In this document: piece by piece, positions 13,501 through 22,638 of the stretch | Position numbering within the stretch: the stretch's first letter is position 1 | How the letters are laid out: each line of letters begins with the position of its first letter | Assembly (NCBI GenBank): GCA_943704495.1 | Contig: CALSCR010003192.1 | Coordinates: 1-54,889, forward strand | Origin: Pigoraptor chileana | Taxonomy: Eukaryota > Opisthokonta > Filasterea | Length of the DNA: 54,889 nt | Direction: 5' to 3' | The notes under the pieces: generated by a model | What the model was told of the DNA's origin: nothing | The model's input: the letters and a program-made list of their open reading frames with translations, nothing else | The model's database searches: none | Made by a program: the position numbers and the translations under genes

Positions 13501-14784
13501 TCGACGTTTGGCGAAATCATCCGCCAGATCAAGAAGATCCACCCGCAGAGCGGCAACCTTGTCGACAACATGATTCGCATGCTCGAGCAGTACTCGTCGA
13601 ACCTCGAGTCGCTTGTGGAGGAGCGCACGGCAGAACTCGGCGTGGAGAAGGAGCGCGCAGAGGAGCTGCTGTACCGCATGATCCCGCGCAAGGTGGCGGA
13701 GGACCTGAAGCTGGGCAAGCCCGTCAAGGCAGAGACGTTCGAAGAGGTCACAATCTACTTTTCGGATATCGTCGGATTCACTGCCATTGCCGGACGCAGC
13801 ACGCCCATTCAGGTGCGTCCCTCACGTGACATGTCACTCCTGCCTCACACCCGCTTTGTTGTTTAGAGTTTGTTGTGTGTTGTTTGTGTACTGGTGCAGC
13901 AAATCTGACTCATGTCCCCGCAATATACCGTTGTGGCTCTCTGGCACATACAGGTCGTCGATCTTCTCAACGCCCTATACACGACTTTCGATGCCATCAT
14001 CGACCACCACGATGTGTACAAGGTGTGTTTTTGTTCCGCCTGCATTCCGTGATTGATGGATGCTTGACAGATTGCCATTTTCACATGTACCACACAAAGC
14101 ATGCATGCACACTGTGTCATCTGCGTGCTCACAATATTTCGCTCCCCCTTGCACGGTTCCCTCTGGTTGCTCTCTCCTCTCTCCCTCGGTGCATAGGTCG
14201 AGACAATCGGTGACGCATACATGGTCGTTTCAGGTCTTCCCATCCGCAACGGCAAGCGACACGCGCCCGAAATGGCCAACATGTCACTGGATCTGCTTGC
14301 GTCGATCAACGGATTCCAGATTCCTCACTTGCCGGGCGAGCAGCTCAAGCTTCGTATTGGTCTCCACTCAGGTGCGTTTTGTTGGTCTCTCTTTCCGTCT
14401 CTCTCACTCTGTTGCTTCACGTGCCTTCACTTGCATTGCGTGCAAATCTAACCCAGCACCCACTTCATTCCCGATGCAAACACAGGCACTGCGGTCGCCG
14501 GTGTCGTCGGTCTTAAGATGCCCCGCTACTGTCTGTTCGGTGACACTGTGGGCACGGCGTCCAAGATGGAGTCTGGTGGCGCTCCCCTCCGCATCCACAT
14601 CAGCGAGTGTACAAACAAGGTTCTTCAGGAGAGCGGTCTGGGATACGACACAGAACACCGTGGCGAGATGCAGCTCAAGGGCAAGCCGTCGATCCACACA
14701 TACTGGCTCTGGGGTCGCTCGGGATTCGACTCGAGCACACTCCCGTATGTCGACCGCAACGAGGAGCTGCCCGCCGGCCACTAA
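4540..14784 (+). CDS. Receptor guanylyl cyclase with Ig-like repeats and ANF-receptor ectodomain; cyclase active site altered
   Basis: Modelled as 25 exons, 1934 residues: 4540-4621, 4823-5359, 5661-6152, 6389-6536, 6719-6909, 7126-7354, 7548-7758, 7985-8068, 8264-8362, 8554-8697, 8914-9389, 9616-9716, 9900-10491, 10645-10775, 10949-11041, 11155-11301, 11447-11572, 11745-11918, 12143-12293, 12528-12883, 13013-13296, 13399-13812, 13954-14022, 14197-14371, 14486-14784. Domains: signal peptide 1-27; three Ig-like repeats to about 483; ANF-receptor fold 484-931; Ala/Cys-rich domain to 1129; EGF-like modules to 1294; one membrane helix (about 1297-1325); GSR-repeat juxtamembrane stretch; kinase-homology domain from 1403, with R1411 at the VAIK Lys, HGR (1502-1504) for HRD and DFG kept at 1522; dimerisation coiled coil ([10 protein letters not shown]); cyclase domain from about 1735. 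Metal Asp 1739 and 1783 are present, but NTASR reads G1858-T-A-S-K1862, losing the transition-state Asn and Arg. It should still bind ligand outside; cGMP synthesis is doubtful. Confidence 0.9.
5579..5640. repeat. (CA)n microsatellite in an intron
   Basis: About 28 CA units just before the acceptor at 5660 of the receptor cyclase gene. Similar CA runs precede the acceptors at 7547 and 8553, so the repeat may act as part of the polypyrimidine-poor acceptor region. Confidence 0.9.
7500..7541. repeat. (CA)n microsatellite in an intron
   Basis: CA run ending 6 bp before the acceptor at 7547 of the receptor cyclase gene. Confidence 0.85.
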
Positions 14785-15436
14785 GCAGAGGGCGGGCCGT
14801 CGCCGAACGGCACGTGGCACAGGGCGCGCGTGCGTCGGGTCGTCGCCCCACCTCCATGTACAGAGTGCACCATTTTGCTTTTACGCCCACTTGAATGCAC
14901 ACAAGCGGCACTTTTGCGCAATGGATCTTGCCTTAGGATTCGTGTGTTGTTTTTATCACGTATGTCTGTCTCTTCTTGTTTATCCACTTTTTCCCGCTCT
15001 TTCGCCTGCGTGTTCTTTGTTGTTATTTGTATGTACACAAATCCATTTCTTGTTTTCTGCCTGCGTTTGCAACGTGTTCTTTGGTGGACGTCTGACACCA
15101 CAACACGAATAACACACCCAACAAACAATCGGAACGCTTTGGATCTGTCGAATGCAGATTCCACGAACGTTCCCAAATAAATATGCAACGACATAAAATA
15201 TGCACTGAAAGAATGAGTGAGTGCAGCTGAGCTGGTGGTATGCAGGATTGGCCGCGAGTTTCTGGTCGCCGCTGACGCAGTGGAATGCAGGCAGGGACGA
15301 CATTGTCTGCTACCTGCCTATACGGCGCCCTTTGTGTTGCTTCTCTGCACGCAGCGTGCATGTACTAAGTCAGGAGCAGTAACACTCTGTGCGCACAATA
15401 ACAGCCGTGAAGAAACAAATGATGATACGCTCTTAA
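14785..15436. other. Convergent 3' intergenic region
   Basis: Holds the 3' UTR of the + strand cyclase and that of the - strand LRR gene. An AATAAA lies at 15176-15181, 392 bases after the cyclase stop. Long frames here (such as the one reading through 14060-15112) have no domain and cross introns of the cyclase gene. No RNA gene seen. Confidence 0.6.
15176..15181 (+). terminator. Candidate polyadenylation signal of the receptor cyclase gene
   Basis: AATAAA, 392 bases after the TAA at 14782-14784, inside an AT-rich stretch. Position relative to any cleavage site is not known. Confidence 0.4.
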
Positions 15437-16533
15437 TTACGGACAGCTCATCACGCGACCGCGACGGGCAGCACGTGACGCAGCCGACGCGGCCGCAACG
15501 GCGTCCAGCTCGATGTTCATGCGGTGGAGACAGTAGTTTGAGCAGCACACAATGTGAAACGGGAGGTGCATCGATCCAAAACTGTCCGCAAATCGCACCG
15601 CTGAGCACCAGTGAGCGAATGTCGGCGACCCACAGTGGCTGCACAGTTGGAGGCGACGAACGAGCGCCTTGACGTTGGCGGGCAGACAGTCCGCAAGATA
15701 CGACGGCCGCTCCAGATAGTGCGGCGGATGTGCGTGTGTGGGCGTGAGTGGGTCGCTGCCCGTTTCGCCCACGCGTGGCGCGCGCACGGCACCGACAGCA
15801 CCGACAGCACCAACAGCACCGACAGCAACGTCGCCCGCCGAACTTGCGACCGGCGTGGCACACACTGCAACACTGCCCTTGTTCTGACATGACGTCTTGT
15901 CCTGATATGACGGGGATGACGCCATCTGACGGAGGGGATTGGCAGACATTTCGACAATGGGCTCCACTTGCTCCTTGATCTCAGCGAGACGGCCGACCAG
16001 TGACGCAATCTCCGCACGCCCCAGCAGATGCGCCCCAGCCCCATCCGCCGCAGTTACGCAACTGCCATCACGTGATTCAGAAGTGGTGGCCACTTGAGTG
16101 GACTCCCCCGGCAGTGCATGTGTCGACGACAGACGCGTCGCTCCCGATTTCAAGCGGTTGCCCTTGCTCGGAAGAGGGACCGACCATCCGTATGCGGCGG
16201 CAAGTGCTTCCTCCGTGCCCACAGACCGCACGAGGGCACGCAATGCACACTCAACGAGGGACGGAACCCCGACAATGACGCCGCAGAAGTCGCCGATGGA
16301 TTCTTCCATTGGGTTTGTGAAGGGATTGTAGCTTGCGTGAAAGTTGAACAGCCGCATGCGCATCATGTCCCAGGGTATGTGCGCGAGGCTGCGTGCGTGT
16401 GCATTGTGTGTATGCATTGATGTGCGAGTGAGTGTGTATGTGTTTATGAGCGTGTAAATAGTTGGCGTGTGTATGTGCGCGTTTGAAATGGGCATTTCAG
16501 CGGGCATAACAATGACACCATCCAGAGCAAACC

Positions 16534-16582
<49 letters not shown>

Positions 16583-17984
16583 CATGACACCATCCAAGGC
16601 ACACCAACGCACTCTCAAATAGGCCGACACGCCCCATTAATAATGGAGATGGAACGCACACAGCAACCAACAGCAACCACAACGGGACGCACCGGTTGCT
16701 GCGCATGTAGAGGTCGGTCAGCGATCGCAGCTCCCCCATTCTTCCCGGGAGTTCCGCAATGCGGTTGTTGTTGAGCCATAGATGAGTGAGGTTGATCAGG
16801 CGGTGCATTGTCGGCGGCAGTTCAGTGAGCATGCACTCGCTGACATCAACCTCCCGAAGTGACGCAACATCCCCAAAGCGGTCGGGTAGCCGCACAAGCG
16901 GGTTTTCGCCAAGATAGAGCTGCGACAATTTGCGCAGTCGGCAGAAACTGTCCGGAAGAAACGACAGGCAGTTGGAACTGTGTGTGTGTGTTTTGTGTGT
17001 GTGTGTGTGATTATGCATACGAAGTTTTGTGCACGTGCATGAGAGTGAAGGAAATTGCGTGGTGCGCATTAGCTTTCCAGCCAGGAAGCGAGGCCAACAT
17101 TTGCGGTTTGCCTTGGGGAATGTGCATCAGAGGCGACAACATGGCGGATGCACACAGTACGCAGGCACATCGCAACCCACTAGAGACACAGCTCCTGCAG
17201 AGCGGCGAGATCGCCAATTGACGCGGGTAGCCCAGCAAGACGGTTGTTTGTGAGAATGAGTATTTGCAGATTGCGCAGACGCCCAAGTCCCTCCGGCAGC
17301 CGGGTGAGGCGGTTCTCTTTCAACCACAGCTCGGCAAGGCTGGACATGTCACATATCGACTCCGGGATGGACGTCAGCTTGTTGTAGTGGAGGAAGAGCT
17401 CCTCAACGCACCGCAACTGCCCGATCTCACTCGGGAGACACGTGAGCTGATTGTCGCTGAGATTCAGGCTCACCAGGTGTACCAACAGACAGACTTCAGC
17501 GGGACACGTGACCAGCGAGCAGTAGCTGCGGTGGGGCATACGCATGATGGAATGATTGCATCACAGACTGCACATTTTCAATTTCAAGTGAATGCACCAC
17601 TCATATTGTCACAGCCTCGGGAGAGGGGGGGAGGGGGGGGATGCACGCACATACACACCTGAGATCAAGCTCAATCTGGCGTCCCTCGGAAGACTTTGTG
17701 ATGAGCTGCTGAATGCGCCGGTGGAATGTGCCATGGGGTTTGCAGACGGTGTCTGCGCGACGCAAGCAGCACTGGCGACAGAGACGATACGAGCACTGCA
17801 TGGGCAAAGATGACAACGCGTGAGCAAGGGCGCGGTTGTTGCAAGAGCGGGATCATTACCTGCGATCTTATCGGAGCCGCAGGTATAGAGGCGATACCCG
17901 CAAACAGCGTTCACAAACGCCAATGCAAACCGCATTTGTAAGGAACTCAAGAACTGCTGGGAAACGCGCACACACACAACACAC

Positions 17985-18020
<36 letters not shown>

Positions 18021-18573
18021 CAAGTGCCTCAAAGGCGTCCACCAAACAGACTCGCACCTTTCGCATGGCGGCCACCGTGCCGCAGTTAGCACACGGATCA
18101 CCAGTCAGTACCGACATGCGCTCGACAACAAAGCCCGCGAGCCCGCCAGCATTCCCACTTCCAACGCACAGTTCATGCTGCTCACAGGACTGCGGTGGGA
18201 CCGCTTGCATGGCATCCGCCGAATCAGCCTCACCATGCAGAATCGCTGTGCTATTACCCAAAACAATATTTCCGACTTCATCCGACGCATCCCTCCTCTC
18301 GTTGCCAGTGGCATCAACCGAAGCCACGGCGTCTCTTACTGAAGACTGTGACTCCGTTGGAAACACGCTTCCTTCGCTGTGTAACCGACTCGACCGATGC
18401 GACGGATTTGTAATCTTTCGCGGCATTCGTCCTGTGCTCGTTTCCGGTTGGTGTGCTGTGGCGCGGAATAAGCGCCGCCGTCGGAAAAGAAGAGCAGCGA
18501 GCAGGATCGCAATGCCCAGGCACCCTGCGAATGCAGCACCGACGGCTGCGGCGGGCGGTTCGTTCCCGCTCAT
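15437..18573 (-). CDS. Membrane-anchored leucine-rich-repeat protein with cysteine clusters
   Basis: Six exons: 18018-18573, 17898-17953, 17659-17795, 17190-17525, 16693-16977 and 15437-16388, giving 773 residues in a consistent frame. The ATG at 18573 starts a short N-tail, then a membrane helix (about 12-30, GCLGIAILLAALLF) followed by four Arg. A Ser/Thr-rich linker leads to a Cys-rich segment (C-A-N-C, then VCIGVCERCLRCSYRLCRQC across two junctions). About ten LRRs of the LPxxIGxLxxLxxL type lie at about 250-480. The C-tail (480-773) holds a GAV repeat and a terminal C-x-x-C plus later Cys-Cys pair (QLCSHCGS, IVCCSNYC), which resembles the C-terminal Cys motif of LRRC58-type proteins. The function is unknown; LRRs suggest protein binding on the cytosolic side if the Arg run is cytosolic. 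The 17659-17953 junction is the least certain: donor GTATCG is non-standard but gives phase 0 on both sides. Confidence 0.8.
16538..16580. repeat. (CA)n microsatellite in an intron
   Basis: About 21 CA units in the intron between the last two exons of the LRR gene. Confidence 0.85.
17984..18017. repeat. (CA)n microsatellite forming a donor site
   Basis: On the minus strand this is a (GT)n run that begins exactly at the donor after 18018 of the LRR gene, so the repeat supplies the splice donor. Confidence 0.7.
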
Positions 18574-18988
18574 CACTGCACCGTTGATTGACGCGGTCGC
18601 ACAACTGCTCTAAATGCACCGGCTCAGTGCCGCGCGTCAGTGCCGTGGGCGCCAACGACCCCAAGCCATAATGCACAATATATGCAGGAGAGACCAGCAA
18701 GAGGGCAAACGCACTGTCGAAAATCGTCCGCAGTGCCTTCCACCCTTTGTTGCCATTCACATCCTTCCCTTTGTCCTTGTGCCATAACAGTGCCAGTTTG
18801 GGTGACGTCACGCCCTATTGTCACGTGACTGATCGAATCCAATTTCTATTAGCACGTGTTGGCTGGATCGATGGAAACTAGGGGCACTGCGTCACTCTTT
18901 TTTATCCATTTGTGAAGCACTGTTGTCTGAAGACAGAGTGCGACATACAGTCCAAGCGCACCAGAAAGCTGTGCACTGCATCTTGAAG
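18574..18988. promoter_or_regulatory. Divergent promoter between LRR and CMSS1-like genes, with CRE and E-box palindromes
   Basis: The 415 bp between two divergent ATGs contains a perfect CRE palindrome, TGACGTCA (18803-18810, within GTGACGTCAC), and a TCACGTGA E-box palindrome (18821-18828), 10 bp apart, plus a further CACGTG (about 18853-18858). bZIP (CREB/ATF) and bHLH factors bind such sites in animals and fungi. No TATA box is evident. Confidence 0.5.
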
Positions 18989-20932
18989 ATGGCGACCAAG
19001 CGGCCCCGTGAGGAGGAGGATGACTTCTACTTGGAGCCTGAGCTGGACGACAATTTTGGCGCGAGTGGTATGTGCAGCACAACAATGTGTTCTGGCCGTG
19101 CACACATCAAGCAGGTCGAATAGACCTTTCGCGTGCTTCTATAACCACGGACTCGCTCCTGCTTGCTTTCCCTTGCAGACGGCGAGGAGGGATCGGCTGC
19201 TGAAGAACGCAAGACAGGGAGGGCCAACAAGAAGCTCAAGTCGTCATCTTCGTCGGACGGCAAGGCAGGGATCCCAAAGCCCGCTGGCAACAATGGCGCA
19301 GGTGCTGATGCAGCGCCGGCGCTGTCCAAGCAGGCAAAGCGGAAACAACGGCTGTTGAAGTTGAAGGTATGGCTCATCTATATGCTGTGCATACATGTCG
19401 CAGCTTAAATACAGATAGCCCCGTTCTCGACTGATCAATCAGTCCCACTCATTCACAACTTTGTGTGATTTGTATGCCACAGGAAAAGTTCCGAGCGAAG
19501 GATCGCGAAGCTGACGGATTGATTTTGTCGGGACACGATAGCCATTGCAACTATTGGAATGCCCAGTATGCGCAGGCATTCAAGGACAAGATCACACCAA
19601 TGGAGCTTGAAGAGTCCACCCTGCAAGGTATGCCACAGTCACTTTTCCATTGACTGCGGATGTGGCATTATCAAGAAGTGTGTGGCGCTTGCATGCAGTT
19701 GTCGGTGGTGGTGGTTTGTTGTTGTGCTTGCGGTGGTGCAATATGGCTCTTGTATGCGAAGGCTGACGGCGATGCGCATGCATCACATTCGTCTGCTTGT
19801 AGAGTCTCACTTTGTGGAGAGCGTCGATGTCTTTGAGGGGGAGCGAGATCTCGACAAATTCGCAGGCTATGTGAAACTTGGTGGGTGATTGTGCACTGTG
19901 CTGTGCGCAGGTCACTAAGGTTGTATCGACATAGTGGTGTTGCCTGCCCTGCTTGTTGCCCCAACACTAATGTAGTCTGCGTGCTTGCTCCGTGTATGTG
20001 GCCCACTCACTTCTGATATATACCCCACTCACATGTGACATTCATACTCTCACAACACACACACACGCACACACACACTGTGCAGCCGTGCCTGAATGGA
20101 AGAAGCAATTTGCCGCAAAGCAGAAGGGCTCTGATGCGGCATTGACGGGGCGACCCTCGCTCATCATCATCACTACGGCGGGAGTGCGCGCGGTGGAGAT
20201 CATTCGGTGCGACACATGCGTCATTCATTAGTGCACTGGCCAGTCATGCCGAGTGTGGATTTGTTTTGTGCCATCTGTATTCAGTATGGCCTGCCTCTCA
20301 GCCCGCGCTCACGACAACTCTTATTTTCTCTCTCTTTCCGTTATCCTCGCTGTTTCTTCGCTGGTGACCATCCAATGGGCAGGGCTCTGGGAGAATTTCA
20401 CACGATGTGCAAAATTGGAAAGATGTTTGCCAAGCACTTTAAACCGGAGGAGCAGATGGACTACCTCAAGAAGAATGTTGTGCGTATCGTTGTGGGGACG
20501 CCTAACCGACTGATGAAGCTCGTGGACGACGGTATGTATGCCAGTGCACATGTACATGCAGCTATGGGGGCTATGTGCTGAATGCCACGCTTGCGGCCGT
20601 TGTATGCTGGAGTATAACGCCTCGCCTGACTATGAATCAATCAATGCAGGGGCGCTCTCAATGGATGGCGTTCACACCGTCCTCATCGACTGCTTCCGCG
20701 ACGTCAAACAGCGCAACATGTTTCAGGTATGCCCCATGCCAATCATTCTGTCAAGCCTTTCGCTGTGCGTGCTGCCCACACGTAACGCACCTGTCTCACT
20801 GGGGTCGATATTTACCAATGTTCCTTTCCGCCGCCGCAGTATCACGAACTTAGGACGGACCTGTTTGCTCTGTTCAACAAGCATATGCGAACACGAATTA
20901 TTTCGAAAAGTGTGAAACTCACACTGTACTAA
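18989..20932 (+). CDS. CMSS1: CMSS1/Cms1-like small-subunit ribosome biogenesis protein
   Basis: Eight exons: 18989-19067, 19179-19366, 19483-19627, 19803-19880, 20086-20206, 20383-20531, 20650-20726 and 20840-20932, in total 309 residues; human CMSS1 is a little shorter. The N-terminus is acidic then Lys-rich (KRPREEEDD, KQAKRKQRLLKLK), typical of nucleolar proteins. The C-half has a degenerate DEAD-helicase-like fold: RPSLIIITTAGVRAVEI (as in motif Ia region), KMFAKHFKPEEQ, then VRIVVGTPNRLMKL, which matches the TPxR motif Ib, and VHTVLIDCFRD where a helicase would have DEAD. In yeast Cms1 is found in the small-subunit processome. It would act in the nucleolus. It shares a divergent promoter with the LRR gene. 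The frame is clean and all junctions keep phase. Confidence 0.88.
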
Positions 20933-20989
20933 TTAAATGGGCCTATTTTAGAGTCGAGGCCCCCCCACTCTGCACCTTAATACGTTGAC

Positions 20990-21124
20990 TCAGACCGAGT
21001 AAGCAGGGAGTGCCTTTGGAGCGCGGAAGATCCCAATGGAGATGGCCATAGACCAGAGAAGCACGACGACGAAGATGGAGCACATGCCACTCAGCACAGC
21101 GAGGCTTGAGAGATAGTCCGGCAT
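20990..21124 (-). CDS. Small hydrophobic ORF, 44 residues, unidentified
   Basis: An ATG at 21124 opens a 44-codon frame to TGA at 20990-20992, starting 58 bp past the CMSS1-like stop on the other strand. It has one strong hydrophobic segment (CSIFVVVLLWSMAISIGIF) and a short C-tail (RAPKALPAYSV). The look is that of a single-span small membrane protein. It could also be the last exon of a longer gene: the sequence upstream of the ATG has a possible acceptor (TTTTTTAAG). I recognise no family. Confidence 0.45.
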   Translation of the reverse strand: MPDYLSSLAVLSGMCSIFVVVLLWSMAISIGIFRAPKALPAYSV

Positions 21125-22638
21125 TATTGTTGTTGACTTAAAAAACTGAAAACATACTGGCGCCCATTACAGAGTTAGTCTAAGATCCATTTTGTCTCTG
21201 AAGTGGATTGACTTCATCCACTTGCGTGGTTAACCTATCAATGCCAACACACCACACAGACCTTGAATTTTTTATATTCATAAAGTGGTTATGGCACGTT
21301 GTATAACCTCACACACAATAGTTCATGCAACTGTATTCAACTTTTTTATCGAAAGTAAATGAAATCAGTTTGAGAAAAATAATTTCGTGTGTAACAAAAC
21401 TGCACACCACGTGACCACACCTTAGTCCTTTTTTTTGTTTGTTGGGGAATCGCCCTTAGCAACCTGACATGTTTCCCCTTGAATCGACAATTCCACATTT
21501 TTGTATGAGGAATGTATTGACTCGCAATTTATTATTTTTAATGTTGGCATGCCACTAGCAACCGGCAATACATCCCACGAATAAAATGTCCCCCGTTCCA
21601 CTCGGCACCATCAATCTGAAATATGCCCCAATATTTCCCTTCTTTTTAATGGCCAATCTCAATATGTGGGCTCGACTGGACGAGGAATGCGAACTATTGC
21701 AGGATGTTTAATTGAAAAAGCGTTTAAAAATGGGCAGAATGCGCTGCATGCCCAGTCTAAAGTGGGGCGTCCCCCGTGGCCTTAGTGGCCGTAGTGATGG
21801 AAAACGGCCGTTGTTGTCGCTTCTTCTTCTCTTTGCAGTGCATGAGGCACACACACACACCAAATGCTCTCTGATCTATACGCAAGATGCAAACATATTA
21901 GTCATATGGTGAGGAAGAAAATCAAACCATTGTTGATGACCGTCTCACACTAGTGGATGATCTAAGAGAGTGTTTAGTGCATCATTGGCGACGCATCGCA
22001 GTCTCCGTTACGACATATCCAGCAACCAACCGATACGCCGAGTTGGCACGCACCCATTCTCTGGTCGATGAGGTGTTGCTGAGGTTGGACTGTGTTTGGT
22101 TGACCCTCGCGAAAACACTGCACGTTCCGCAAAAGCTTGCATAATAGCGTGAGTGTGAAGGACTGGCGTGGACAGTAGAGCAGTTCCTGTGATTGGTACA
22201 GTCTCGTGCTTGGTGGGGAGCATTGGATCCGCATGGAGGGGCGGGAATCGCGAGGACATTCTTCTTCTTTGTGCGGCTTACTTTGACGGTGGTATTTCTG
22301 GGTACTGACACGGGATGCGTTGTTGAATCTTGCAGGGCAGGGATGGTGTTGGCACTCGCTCATCTGTCGTTGATCGTCTGAGTGCCTGCGAGGCACACAC
22401 GCGCGGGAGGGGCGTTGCCCCACGTGCACGGGCGGCCTCGACAGGCTGCATATTCAGTTGCGACTGTCTGTGAGCAAGCGTCGACTGAGCAAGGGTTGTT
22501 GGAAGGCGACCATTTCGGCTCATAGTGGAGTGCATCTCTCCTTCGACATCGCATTGTGGGAGCACAAACGCACGGCGTCGCCAACTGCCTTTGTCGTTTA
22601 TTTGTGAATTGTTGCACGGCTGAATAGTTTCGTTTGCA
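21125..22638. other. 1.5 kb without a convincing gene; upstream region of the phosphodiesterase
   Basis: The region is AT-rich to about 21700, then mixed. Frames at 21712-21912, 21953-22144 and 22193-22381 (+) and 21974-22429 (-) lack domains, membrane segments or biased composition. AGCAAC half X-boxes occur near 21458 and 21553. I saw no tRNA or other RNA gene, but cannot fold it. Confidence 0.5.

Noticed and set aside
14060-15112. 350-codon plus-strand frame
   Set aside because: It covers two real cyclase exons in the wrong frame and the intron between; the true frame holds the cyclase motifs.
18574-18811. N-terminal extension of the LRR protein with a hydrophobic segment
   Set aside because: The frame opens with GTG, has no in-frame ATG, and is not in frame with the downstream membrane exon.
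21953-22429. Frames on both strands between the small ORF and the phosphodiesterase
   Set aside because: No domain, no membrane segment, Thr/His/Cys composition typical of random translation.
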